Assembly (NCBI GenBank): GCA_003225215.1
Contig: QIBC01000092.1
Span: 1-32,907, forward strand
DNA length: 32,907 nt
Reading direction: 5' to 3'
DNA from: Acidobacteriota bacterium
GTDB lineage: Bacteria > Acidobacteriota > Terriglobia > Terriglobales > Acidobacteriaceae
Below, piece by piece: positions 8,557 through 17,053 of this stretch. The notes beneath the pieces are model-generated. The model was given only the letters and a program-made list of their open reading frames with translations. It was not told the DNA's origin and searched no databases. How positions within the stretch are numbered: the first letter of the stretch is position 1; each line of letters starts with the position of its first letter. The position numbers and the translations under genes were made by a program.

Positions 8557-8600
8557 CCCGTGGTAATCTCCGATGTTTCCCGAATTCTGGAGGAAAGCAC

Positions 8601-10670
8601 ATGCGGCACGTTCTCCGAAATGTTGCGCTGATTCTCGGCATTTCGACTGCGGCGTTTTGTCAGGCTCCCTCTGCTGCTTCTGCGTCTTCGAACAGCAAGA
8701 GCGGATTCACGCCAGCGAACCTGGACCGCAGTGTCGATCCTTGCGTTGACTTTTACCAGTTCGCCTGCGGAACTTGGAGGAAAAACAATCCCATACCGTC
8801 CGATCAGCCGGCGTGGGAGAGCTTCACCGAAGTGTACGTGCGCAATCAGCAGATCTTGCGCGACATACTCGAGAAGCAGGCGGTGGAGAATCCGAAGCGC
8901 AGCGTAGTGGAGCGCCAAATCGGAGATTTCTATTACGCGTGCATGGATGAGAAGACGATTAACAGCAAAGGCATCCAAGCGCTCAAGCCGGAGCTCGACC
9001 GCACCGCTGCTATCCAGAACCGCGACCAGATCATCGAGCGGATGGCCTACATCCAGTTGCTTACCGGTCCGAGCCCGGTATTTAACTTCAGCTCCAGCCC
9101 GGACCTGCACGACGCGTCGATGGTGGTCGCCGACCTCGATCAGGGCGGAATCAGCATGCCCGACCGCGACTACTACATCAAAGATGACGAGAAGACCAAG
9201 ACAGTGCGTCAAGCCTACCTCACGTATCTGAAGAAGTCCTTCGTTCTGGCTGGGCAGAGCGAAGCGCAAGCGGCCGACTCGGCGCAGACCGTTCTAAACG
9301 TCGAAACCGATCTGGCGAAGGCCTCCATGGACCGCACCGTGCGACGCGATCCCGCAGTGCACGACCACAAGATGAGCCTCAACGATGCCGCCGCGCTTGC
9401 GCCCAATCTGCAACTGGTGAAGTTCTTCAAGTTCGCAGGAGTGCCGTCGTTTACTTCGCTCAACGTGGAAAATCCGGAGTTCTTCAAGCAGGCCAACGGA
9501 ATCTTCATGAAGTATCCGGTCGATGCCTGGAAGACGTATCTCAACTGGCAAATGATCAACTTTGCCGCTCCATGGTTGTCGGACCCATTCGTTCAGGCGC
9601 GCTTCGAATATCGACAATCGCTCACCGGACAGAAGGAACAGCAAGCGCGCTGGAAACGCTGCGTCGATCAGACCGACAACTCACTTGGCGAAGCGCTCGG
9701 ACAGTCGTACGTCGATCAAACCTTCGGCGTCGAAGGCAAGCAGCGCATGTTAAAGATGGTGAACGCCCTCGAACAATCGCTGGACAAGGACATAGCCTCT
9801 CTGCCCTGGATGACCGACGCAACGAAGAAAGAAGCAAAGATCAAGCTCGATGCAATTCGCAACAAGATTGGGTATCCGGAGAAGTGGCGTGACTACAGCT
9901 CGATCAAGATCAGCCGCGACGATTTTCTCGGCAACTACGTCCGCGCAGCGCAGTTTGAGGCGCATCGTCAGACTAACAAGATCGGCAAGCCCGTGGACAA
10001 GACAGAGTGGGACATGACCCCGCCTACGGTGAACGCCTACTACAGCGGGCAGTTCAACGAGATCGTCTTCCCTGCCGGCATCCTGCAGCCTCCTTTCTTC
10101 ACTAAGGAGCTGGATGACGCGATAAACTTCGGCGGAATCGGCGCGGTGATTGGTCACGAGCTGACTCATGGATTCGACGACGAAGGCCGCAAGTTCGATC
10201 CTCAAGGAAACTTGCGCGACTGGTGGACACCCGTTGATGCGCGCGAATTTGAGAAACGCGCAGGCTGCGTAGCCGACGAATACAGCGCATTCAACGCCGT
10301 GGATGATCTCAAGCTCAACGGCAAATTGACGCTTGGGGAAAACACAGCTGACAACGGCGGAGCTCGCATTGCACTGATGGCCCTGCTATCGACGCTGCAA
10401 CAACAGGCGAAGACCGCGCCCTCAGAGGATCCTCTTACACATAAGATCGATGGCTTTACTCCGGAGCAGCGTTTCTTTTTGGGATTCGCAACTGTGTGGT
10501 GCGAGAACCGCAGTGATGAATACAGCCGCTTTCTGGTGACGGTCGACCCGCACTCTCCCGGACGCTGGCGTGCCAACGGCGTTCTTCAGAACATGCCGGA
10601 GTTTCAGAAGGCATTCAGCTGCAAGCCTGGACAGGCAATGGTGAGCGCGAACGCTTGTCGGGTTTGGTGA
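8601..10670 (+). CDS. M13-family zinc metallopeptidase (neprilysin/PepO-like)
   Basis: The start is ATG 8601 with GGAGG about 7 nt upstream; the ORF-track start at 8523 lies inside the repeat. The 689-residue product begins with a signal peptide (MRHVLRNVALILGISTAAFC), so it is exported and probably periplasmic or surface-bound. The M13 N-terminal domain opens with SVDPCVDFYQFACGTWRKNN. The catalytic domain carries NAYYSGQFNEIVFPAGILQPPF, the zinc motif HELTH in VIGHELTHGFDDEG, the third-ligand motif GENTADNGG, and the closing Cys-Arg-x-Trp (CRVW). Length matches the family (about 650-750). These enzymes cleave short peptides on the N-terminal side of hydrophobic residues. All key residues are present. 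It appears to be a single-gene unit. Confidence 0.96.
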   Translation: MRHVLRNVALILGISTAAFCQAPSAASASSNSKSGFTPANLDRSVDPCVDFYQFACGTWRKNNPIPSDQPAWESFTEVYVRNQQILRDILEKQAVENPKRSVVERQIGDFYYACMDEKTINSKGIQALKPELDRTAAIQNRDQIIERMAYIQLLTGPSPVFNFSSSPDLHDASMVVADLDQGGISMPDRDYYIKDDEKTKTVRQAYLTYLKKSFVLAGQSEAQAADSAQTVLNVETDLAKASMDRTVRRDPAVHDHKMSLNDAAALAPNLQLVKFFKFAGVPSFTSLNVENPEFFKQANGIFMKYPVDAWKTYLNWQMINFAAPWLSDPFVQARFEYRQSLTGQKEQQARWKRCVDQTDNSLGEALGQSYVDQTFGVEGKQRMLKMVNALEQSLDKDIASLPWMTDATKKEAKIKLDAIRNKIGYPEKWRDYSSIKISRDDFLGNYVRAAQFEAHRQTNKIGKPVDKTEWDMTPPTVNAYYSGQFNEIVFPAGILQPPFFTKELDDAINFGGIGAVIGHELTHGFDDEGRKFDPQGNLRDWWTPVDAREFEKRAGCVADEYSAFNAVDDLKLNGKLTLGENTADNGGARIALMALLSTLQQQAKTAPSEDPLTHKIDGFTPEQRFFLGFATVWCENRSDEYSRFLVTVDPHSPGRWRANGVLQNMPEFQKAFSCKPGQAMVSANACRVW

Positions 10671-10931
10671 GCAGGCGAATCGGCGCTTTAGGGACGTGCA
10701 TCGACGGAAGCCGACCTCTTCCCTGAACTGCACTTCAATCATGCAATCACCGCCGAGAGCTCCATGCACGTAGAACCTCAATTCCTGGCTTAGGGCGACC
10801 ATCGGATCGAGCCGCGCTAACCCGTCTACGCGGCTGTCAATGCTGACAGTTCTTCGCCGAAGCTTCTATTCATACATTTCTCTTCTGGAGTAGGTGCGCT
10901 GATCGCGCGCCCACGCCACGGAGACGGCGAT

Positions 10932-11333
10932 ATGGGCCAGGCGGCGACTTTGCAAACGGTTCCGAATTCCACCGATTTGGCCTTCGAGCGCACTCGCATG
11001 GCAGCCGAACGTACGCTGATCGCGTGGATACGAACAGCGTTGTCGATGATCAGCTTCGGCTTCACGATCTATAAGTTTCTGCAGGCAATGCAAGGGTCGC
11101 AGAAGTTGTCTATCCGGCCGAACGGTCCGCGCAATCTTGGCCTGACCTTAATCGCCTTGGGAACTATTGGATTGATCGTCGCGTGCGTTCAGCATCGAAG
11201 TCTGTTGAAGCAATTGCATTATTCAAGCTCCGTAGGTGCTCGCTGGTCGCTGGCAATGATGGTAGCGGTCGCCATCTCCCTGCTCGGAACGCTCGCCTTC
11301 GCCGGTATCGCGTTGCGCATGGGGCCTTACTGA
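10932..11333 (+). CDS. DUF202 (YidH-like) small membrane protein
   Basis: A 133-residue protein. GGAGACGG sits just before the ATG at 10932. A short polar N-terminus leads into the DUF202 signature FERTRMAAERTLIAWIRTALSMISFGFTIYKF, followed by two further membrane helices (LGLTLIALGTIGLIVACV and LAMMVAVAISLLGTLAFAGIAL), so three helices in all. DUF202 proteins are inner-membrane proteins without a settled function. The invariant ER…AWIRT core is intact. The next reading frames downstream also encode hydrophobic proteins, but no functional link can be read from the sequence. Confidence 0.88.
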   Translation: MGQAATLQTVPNSTDLAFERTRMAAERTLIAWIRTALSMISFGFTIYKFLQAMQGSQKLSIRPNGPRNLGLTLIALGTIGLIVACVQHRSLLKQLHYSSSVGARWSLAMMVAVAISLLGTLAFAGIALRMGPY

Positions 11334-11354
11334 GCTGATGACTCATGCAGGACC

Positions 11355-11603
11355 TTGCGTCCGGAATTTGTAGTCGTAACGATCGGAGCGGCTTCGATTT
11401 TTCTGTTTGGCAAGTGGCTCCACTTGCCAAAAACGAGCTTGCGCAGCTGGACGTTCGATTCGTGGCAAGGCTTGCTCGGGCTGCTGTCAGGCGCGCGAGG
11501 GCATCGACAGCGTGCTGATGGAACTACCACATGGTGTGAGGGCAAATTTCTGCCTTTCCTTTTAGGAGCTGCTGTGTTTTCCGTGCTCCTGGCTTTGATG
11601 TGA
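11355..11603 (+). CDS. Possible small membrane protein (82 aa, weak)
   Basis: An 82-residue frame from a TTG codon with no convincing ribosome-binding site. Two hydrophobic stretches are visible (FVVVTIGAASIFLFGKW near the start and FLPFLLGAAVFSVLLALM at the end), separated by an Arg-rich middle. I do not recognise a family. It ends 26 bp before the likely start of the BASS-type gene. It could be a real hypothetical protein or noncoding spacer; the antisense frame is no better. Confidence 0.3.
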   Translation: MRPEFVVVTIGAASIFLFGKWLHLPKTSLRSWTFDSWQGLLGLLSGARGHRQRADGTTTWCEGKFLPFLLGAAVFSVLLALM

Positions 11604-11629
11604 GAACCACCGAACACCTGGAGATTTAT

Positions 11630-12341
11630 ATGGGGACTGGATTGTGGCCAACAGACAAGATTTTCCTGATGATCTTCATCGTTTTTTCAATGATGTCGAT
11701 TACATTGCAAGTAACGTTGCGCCAAATAGCAGCGGTGTTGCGCGACGGAACTTTGGTCATGCGAGCCCTGATCATCAACTTCGTGCTGGTGCCATTGCTG
11801 GCTATCGTCTTGGTGCAACTCATACCAATGGCGCTGGACGTTAAGCGTGGGATCCTTCTGCTTGCGGTAATACCCGGAGACTTTCTGGCTTTTAATTTCA
11901 CACGAAAGCTCTGTGCCCGGATCGAGTTGGCAGCGGCAGTGCTGTTCCTCCTGACGTTTATGGGAGTCCTTTTGGCTCCTGTCTCGGCGCACTGGATTCT
12001 TCAATCGCAACTTCCTGTGGCTGTGCCATACGAAAAGATGATCAAGGGAATTCTTGTTTATGTCGCCCTACCTTTGATCGCGGGCCTCGCGCTCAACAGA
12101 TCATTCCCGAAACTTGCCGCCGCATTGCAGAGACCATTCACGGTTTTTTCGGGTTAGCAGCGGATTGAGAAACCTAGCAGTCTGCCTGGCTATCGCGACC
12201 AGTACCTTCCCGGACAGCAACATAGATCTCACAATCATCGCTTCCGTTGCATTAGGATTGCCCATGGCATTGCTATTTACGACGTATCAGACACGAAAGA
12301 GGAAGAAGAGCGCTTCGCACTCAATGGCGGGCGCAGCCTAG
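11630..12341 (+). pseudogene. BASS/SBF-type transporter, frameshifted and internally deleted
   Basis: The first frame starts best at ATG 11630 (CTGGAG about 8 nt upstream) and runs to a stop near 12157. It gives about 175 residues with at least four hydrophobic helices and BASS-like features (ALIINFVLVPLLAIVL, LLLAVIPGDFLAFNFTRKL, then ILVYVALPLIAGLAL). A second frame resumes immediately with SGLRNLAVCLAIATSTFP…NIDLTIIASVALGLPMALL, which resembles the RN-containing later helices of the bile-acid:sodium symporter/ACR3 superfamily. Typical members have about 300 residues and 9-10 helices. Here roughly two helices between PFTVFSG and LRNLA are missing and the frame changes. I infer an internal deletion with frameshift, hence a non-functional gene. 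The family call is moderate. Confidence 0.6.
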
Positions 12342-12383
12342 TTCGATTTTGAGATCGGGTACTACGTCTTAAGCTGGATCTCT

Positions 12384-13394
12384 TTAGCGTCGATCCAGCC
12401 TTACAAACTGCCAACTAACGCCCAGCGTCCTAAAAGCGGCGCCGGCTCTCGCCGTAACTCCTGAACTGTAGGAGACCTTTATCGATTGCACTTTGCCGAT
12501 CGGCAAAGAAAGAGTTCCGCCAAGCCGGGTGTTGCTCTGCCGCGACTTTCCTGGGCCGCTGTCCACATGGACTGCGCCCCCGCCATACCAGATGGAATCG
12601 AATGCAACCCACAGCCCGCGTCGAACGGTATAACTCAGGTGTGCCTGAATCGATCCCAACAGATCCTGGCTGCGCGTGGAATCTCCCGGGAAGTATGCCT
12701 GGTTGGTGGTGAACAACGTCGCGGCAGTGTACAAGTCGAGGCTCACCTTCTTTATAGGGCGCGAAAAGCCAAGCTCAGGGCGGAACGACCATCGGTTGGT
12801 ACCGAGATTGATGAGCTTTGCGGAGCTGTACTGACCGGTTGGAGTATCTACCGTCAAACTTGCGGCGAGGATGAATTTGTTGTGCTTGGTTGCGGCGAAC
12901 TCTCTTGGTTTGAGCGCCGGGGATCCGAGAATGTTAAACGCAAAGCGGACATTCGCGCCCGCCAGTCCGGACCTCGTGACCGAACCGCTCTGTTCGCCCA
13001 CCTTCCCGGAAACTTCTCCCCAAGCATATGGCAGAGCTGCGGTGATCAAAGATTGTCGTCCGAATAATCCAAATGTCCGTCCAAGACCGACAAACGAAGA
13101 GTACAGGTTGGCATGTACGTCCGTGAGCGGGATTGTTGGATCGAAAGTCACGCCGCCACTCGAGCGCGCAAAGCCAATGGCGAGGAAGCTGGTGCCCACA
13201 GGAGAAGGCGAATAAGCACGGGGTTCAAGTTGCTGGGAAAAAATGTAAGGAGTTGAGAAAAAGACGAACAAGCCAACAACAAGCCGAACAAAGAACTCGG
13301 ACAAGGCAGGCTCATGAGCCTCGGCGGCGCGGACCGCGGTCATACGCAAGTATTGCCAGCGCGGCTTGGAACCGTGCCCTTTCCTGAAGCTCAC
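12384..13394 (-). CDS. Outer-membrane beta-barrel protein, MetA-pathway phenol-degradation-like family
   Basis: A 336-residue frame starting at GTG 13394; ATG 13343 is an equally possible start, and neither has a clear ribosome-binding site. A hydrophobic segment (FFVRLVVGLFVFFSTPYIFS) followed by QQLEPRAYSPSPVGTSFLAIGF looks like a signal peptide and mature N-terminus. The remainder is rich in alternating amphipathic strands with aromatic ends and closes with VSWQFVRLDRR, as in barrels of the PF13557-like 'putative MetA-pathway of phenol degradation' family. That family name does not prove a role in phenol metabolism; members are treated as putative outer-membrane transporters. It is convergent with the broken BASS gene. 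An 8-bp perfect hairpin (GCTGGATC/GATCCAGC) overlaps the stop region. Confidence 0.7.
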   Translation of the reverse strand: MSFRKGHGSKPRWQYLRMTAVRAAEAHEPALSEFFVRLVVGLFVFFSTPYIFSQQLEPRAYSPSPVGTSFLAIGFARSSGGVTFDPTIPLTDVHANLYSSFVGLGRTFGLFGRQSLITAALPYAWGEVSGKVGEQSGSVTRSGLAGANVRFAFNILGSPALKPREFAATKHNKFILAASLTVDTPTGQYSSAKLINLGTNRWSFRPELGFSRPIKKVSLDLYTAATLFTTNQAYFPGDSTRSQDLLGSIQAHLSYTVRRGLWVAFDSIWYGGGAVHVDSGPGKSRQSNTRLGGTLSLPIGKVQSIKVSYSSGVTARAGAAFRTLGVSWQFVRLDRR

Positions 13395-13537
13395 TTCGAG
13401 CCCGTAATCGCTCCGTGAGGCTTCACCGGCATTTTCATCACAGCGGGAGAGTATGTCGGTACTTAGGCGGGAATAACTGTCAACTCTTACAGGCCAGCCA
13501 GCCTCGTCAGCTCATGACGCAGAGCAAGACAGCAGTC

Positions 13538-13687
13538 TCATCGGGAAAGAAGCGGGTAAATTCCCCAGCTGACGAAGATCAAGACAATCAATCCGATGAG
13601 TACTGCCAGTTCCTGATCGGTAAGCCACGAGGTGATTACACCCTCAAACCTTTTCGGCAATTTATTCATTCCGTTGGTCAAATCCAT
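13538..13687 (-). CDS. Small single-span membrane protein (49 aa)
   Basis: I prefer ATG 13687 over the longer ORF-track start at 13753 because GGAAGGA lies about 5 nt upstream on the coding strand. The 49-residue product starts MDLTNGMNKLPKRFEGVI, then has a strong helix AVLIGLIVLIFVSWGIYPLL and ends in SR. No family is recognised. Small proteins of this type are often missed by gene callers. The ribosome-binding site plus a clean transmembrane helix make it plausible; homologues are needed for certainty. Confidence 0.5.
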   Translation of the reverse strand: MDLTNGMNKLPKRFEGVITSWLTDQELAVLIGLIVLIFVSWGIYPLLSR

Positions 13688-14147
13688 ACTTTCCTTCCAC
13701 AAGCCAGACGAGAGCTTAGAATGCCTGTAATTCCGAGTCTTCGCTACTGTCACAGTTATCGGTTACAGCCTGTCATTTATGACAGGCGCGAGAGCATTCC
13801 GTTCTTCCCGTTTTGGGCATTACCGTGCATGGTGGTAATGACACTAACCTTACTTTTGACTTGACAATACCAGATCACAACATAAGAATGTGCGCACATT
13901 GATCACAGTCGATTCCCAGAAAGCGCACTGAGCTTACGGCGGAGGACAGAACGCTTCACGCAAGGACTGCCAAACCGGCTTAATCTCTCAACAACTCCGC
14001 TTTGCTGACCATTCCGGGAAGCGCTTTAACCTATCCAGACTGCTATTTCATTTCCTTGCGCCAGAGCAACGACAGATTTCGGTTACACCGATAGGGTTTA
14101 TCGGTGGACTAGTTGTCCTCATATTTGCCCTTTGAAGTGTGTGATTC
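13688..14147. other. Gene-poor intergenic stretch
   Basis: No convincing coding sequence on either strand. The left end holds the ribosome-binding site for the 49-aa protein. A TTGACTTGACA stretch near 13855-13866 could be a -35 region, but I cannot identify a good -10 at proper spacing. Nothing else is recognised. Confidence 0.4.
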
Positions 14148-14291
14148 ATGAGAGTTGAAAGTTCGTATAAGCCACATCTGTGTTCCCGATGTGGGGTTTG
14201 GTTTTTTTCGATGAAGGCGTTAAGCGCAAAGATCGCCTGGGTCTGCAGTGACTGCGCGATGGCAAAATGGTTCGCTCTCTCCCAAAAGTAG
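14148..14291 (+). CDS. Possible 47-aa double-CxxC (zinc-ribbon-like) protein
   Basis: This frame is too short for the ORF track. ATG 14148 to TAG 14291 encodes 47 residues with CSRC at residues 12-15 and CSDC at 33-36. The two CxxC pairs are 17 residues apart, a spacing that suits a zinc ribbon (HLCSRCGVWFF … IAWVCSDCAMAKW). No strong ribosome-binding site is present. An alternative reading is that the CCACATC…GATGTGG hairpin at the start, followed by a T-rich stretch, is a terminator-like structure rather than coding DNA. The two paired CxxC motifs make me favour a small protein, at modest confidence. Confidence 0.4.
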   Translation: MRVESSYKPHLCSRCGVWFFSMKALSAKIAWVCSDCAMAKWFALSQK

Positions 14292-14463
14292 ATTTCGATG
14301 GCAGTTCAGGCCGAAAAACGTCGCAGTCGCTGTTTTCCGTACGTCGGAAATCACCATGGCCACACGCCCGGGCCATCCTGTCTATGAAGTTCCCCGCTGC
14401 CAGTTCTGCCAGTTGGCAAAGCATTTTCTCAAAATAGCATCGGAGATACGAAGCGACTCCTGA

Positions 14464-14719
14464 TGGGGACCCTGCATTTCGGGGCCAGGTGCGGCCCTCG
14501 CAATGGAAAGGTCCCCACAGGCAATTTCACCCCAAGCTGCTTGCGCCCTTCGCTCCGTTGCGATGCGTGCGTAACTAACAATTGACCAGCGGAGCGGGCG
14601 TTCTGTTTTTTTCTCGCGTCGCGGGTCAACCTAAACAACAGCAGATGTCCCGCTCCGCAAAAGCTAGGTTCGGTCCTCAAGCACAATCGTGGCGGAGCGA
14701 GCGACGATAGTGTGAGGAT
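14464..14719. repeat. Cluster of three inverted repeats in the intergenic region
   Basis: Three successive structures: TGGGGACC (14464-14471) with GGTCCCCA (14510-14517), enclosing a smaller GGGGCC/GGCCC pair; GCGGAGCGGG (14589-14598) with CCCGCTCCGC (14649-14658), a perfect 10-bp pair; and a hairpin of CCTCAAGCACAATCGT with ACGATAGTGTGAGG at about 14674-14719. ORF-track frames here show no protein-like composition. They could belong to a structured RNA or to decayed repeat elements. Confidence 0.6.
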
Positions 14720-14761
14720 CTAACTGCTCAGGATCGCAAGGATGTAGGAATCCTCAACCAG

Positions 14762-15175
14762 TTATCGCCCGACGCGAGGTTCAGATGTCGATACGAAAAC
14801 AGTACCCTGCACCGCGCCTCGCAGAGCCGGGAGCAGGTCTCGAGTCAGATGGGATTTTGAGACGAACGCCATAGCACCGGCCGTGATTGCCGCCTTGGCG
14901 AGTGCAGGATCGTTATAGCCGGTCATGATCACTGTAATCGTTCGCAGGCCGGCTTCCTTCACCGTCCTTACGATGTCGAGCCCACTCATTCCAGGCATAT
15001 AAAGATCGAGCAAGGCGATGTCGGGATCGAGGCGTCGAATGCAGTCTAGAGCCGACATTCCCTCCCGCACGGTCGCGATTACGTCGAACTCGGGACGGAG
15101 GAGAACACGTACCTGATCCAGGATCCCGGAATGGTCATCGGCAATCACCACTCGAGGTTCCATTTTTTCCGTCAT
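14762..15175 (-). CDS. Receiver-only response regulator (CheY-like, NarL-type receiver)
   Basis: A 137-residue cytoplasmic protein consisting of a receiver domain alone. Conserved residues are visible: the acidic pair D13/D14 in VVIADDHSG, the phospho-acceptor D57 in LLDLYMPGMSG, T85 in IMTGYND and K107 in FVSKSHL. The sequence style (ADDHSGILDQVRVLL) is that of NarL/FixJ regulators, but no LuxR-type HTH follows; the protein stops after TSEPRVGR and no HTH-like sequence is found in the next bases. It may act through a protein partner or as a phosphate sink. It is divergent from the MASE1 histidine kinase, with 230 bp between starts, so it is the obvious candidate partner, though this is inference. 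Confidence 0.9.
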   Translation of the reverse strand: MTEKMEPRVVIADDHSGILDQVRVLLRPEFDVIATVREGMSALDCIRRLDPDIALLDLYMPGMSGLDIVRTVKEAGLRTITVIMTGYNDPALAKAAITAGAMAFVSKSHLTRDLLPALRGAVQGTVFVSTSEPRVGR

Positions 15176-15405
15176 TCGCCGGCAGCCCGCAGTTGATTCA
15201 CTAAGCTTGTCTCCGCGGACACAAGGCCAGCTCGACCAGACGCAAGCACCCGAGTCCCTTTATCAACGGTCGCTTATAGTACACCCTCGGATACTGGAAC
15301 AAAAAACGGTTGCCTGGGAGCCGTCGACTGCACTAACATTCTGATTTATGCTTAGCCCATTTTGGGCTTGCATGCCGGCTCTGCTCCTGCCGTTGAGGTG
15401 TTTCG

Positions 15406-17034
15406 ATGGTCAGCCACACATCGTCTTTCCCGCTGCCGAGAGTGAGCACGCCCTGGTTTCGAGAAAGCCAGGATAGGCGCTCAATCGCTGTTTCTTGGCT
15501 AAGAGGCTTTCCTCGGCCCGCCATCAATGCGGTGCTCGTCGCAGCAGGCTACTATCTCGGTACAAGAATTGGCTTCGCATTAACTCCGCAGCCACAGCCG
15601 ATTGCGACGTTCTGGCCGCCAAACGCGGTTTTACTCGCCGCATTTCTACTTGCACCGCGGCGCACGTGGGGAATCATCTTATTAGCGGTATTTCCCGCCC
15701 ATTTACTCATTCAGCTGCCTGCCGGCATACCTCTTGTTACCGCGTGCGGATGGTTCGTCAGCAATAGCGCTGAAGCATTGCTAGGCGCGGCATGTATACG
15801 TCGCTTCAAGGAACCGGGTGAATTGTTTGAAGACGTACCGGGGGTGCTCATATTCCTGGCGTTCGGAGTTGTACTTGCGCCGCTGGCGTCATCGTTTGTC
15901 GATGCTGCGGTGGTCGTGACTACGGGCTTCGGCAATGGATATTGGAAGCTGTGGACTGCTCGCCTGTTCTCCAACATGCTGGCCGAATTGACAATTGCGC
16001 CGACCATTGTCGTGTTGGTTCTGAGCGGACGTTCCTGGGTGCGGCATCTCGCTCGTTCGCGAATTATTGAGGCGACGTTGTTGGCTGTTGGGATCGTCGC
16101 AGTGAGCGATCTTGTTTTTGGCATTGCGAACGCAGCCATTCCCGCACTCATGTTCAGCCCTCTGCCTTTACTTCTCTGGATTGTTGTGCGCTTCGGAGCG
16201 GGGGGACTCTATCCGTCTCTTCTCGCAGTTTCAACCATTTCAATCTGGCATGCTACACGTGGCCGGGACCCATTCATCCTCGCTCCGATGCCGGAGAGCA
16301 TTCTCGGTATGCAAATATTCCTCTGCACGATTGCTCTGCCCATGATGCTCTTGGCCGCAGTGCTCGCCGAGCGCAAAGCAGTGGAGCAAACGTTGCGGGA
16401 GAGCAGAGGCCGACTCATCGATGCGCAAGAGCAGGAGCGCCGGCGCATTGCGCGAGAGTTGCATGACGATCTCGGGCAGCAGCTGATTATTCTTGAACTG
16501 GAGCTGGACCAGCTTCGTCATCAAGCAGGCGAGCAGCTCAAGCCATCTCTGGACAAGCTCTATCACCAGGCTTCCGAGACCTCGGCAACTGCACGCACAC
16601 TTTCTCACCGGCTACATTCGTCTCATCTTGATTTTCTCGGCCTTGTGCCTGCCGTTCGGAACCTTTGTGACGCGGTCGCTCATGAAACCTCCATCGAAGT
16701 CTCATTCGCGGAAGAGAGTGTGCCCGCTACCATCGATCCGCAGATCTCGCTGTGTATCTATCGGGTCACTCAGGAAGCGCTCCAGAATGTTATCCGGCAC
16801 AGCCATGCTCATAAGGCAACCGTTCAATTACATGGAGGTCGCGAAGGAATCTCGCTGCACATCGCCGATGATGGAATTGGAATCGCTGCAGAACGGGAGC
16901 ATGCGGTGGCGCTGGGATTGGCAAGCATGCGAGAACGCATCAGCTTGGCCGGCGGGAGCTTCAAGCTCATTACCCAATCCATGCGTGGCACAAGAATCGA
17001 AGCTACGATTCCGCTAAAGAGCACGAAGTCCTGA
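15406..17034 (+). CDS. MASE1-domain sensor histidine kinase (HisKA_3/NarX-like)
   Basis: A 542-residue membrane sensor kinase from ATG 15406 with GAGG about 8 nt upstream. Residues ~40-325 form a MASE1-type sensory region with multiple membrane helices (YYLGTRIGFAL…IATFWPPNAVLLAAFLLAPRRTW is typical). A short linker helix leads to the HisKA_3 dimerisation motif RRRIARELHDDLGQQL, with the phospho-acceptor His at residue 353. The HATPase_c domain follows, with an N-box QEALQNVIRHSHA and DDGIGI and GLASMRERI motifs. It autophosphorylates and passes phosphate to a response regulator. The divergent receiver-only gene is the nearest candidate; NarL-type regulators usually pair with HisKA_3 kinases, which fits. 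Signal unknown. Confidence 0.94.
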   Translation: MVSHTSSFPLPRVSTPWFRESQDRRSIAVSWLRGFPRPAINAVLVAAGYYLGTRIGFALTPQPQPIATFWPPNAVLLAAFLLAPRRTWGIILLAVFPAHLLIQLPAGIPLVTACGWFVSNSAEALLGAACIRRFKEPGELFEDVPGVLIFLAFGVVLAPLASSFVDAAVVVTTGFGNGYWKLWTARLFSNMLAELTIAPTIVVLVLSGRSWVRHLARSRIIEATLLAVGIVAVSDLVFGIANAAIPALMFSPLPLLLWIVVRFGAGGLYPSLLAVSTISIWHATRGRDPFILAPMPESILGMQIFLCTIALPMMLLAAVLAERKAVEQTLRESRGRLIDAQEQERRRIARELHDDLGQQLIILELELDQLRHQAGEQLKPSLDKLYHQASETSATARTLSHRLHSSHLDFLGLVPAVRNLCDAVAHETSIEVSFAEESVPATIDPQISLCIYRVTQEALQNVIRHSHAHKATVQLHGGREGISLHIADDGIGIAAEREHAVALGLASMRERISLAGGSFKLITQSMRGTRIEATIPLKSTKS

Positions 17035-17053
17035 AAGAACGAAACAATGTGGG

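Noticed and set aside
10422-10802. Minus-strand 126-aa ORF overlapping the end of the M13 gene and the following gap
   Set aside because: Most of it is antisense to the peptidase. The N-terminal part looks somewhat protein-like, but I see no ribosome-binding site or family.
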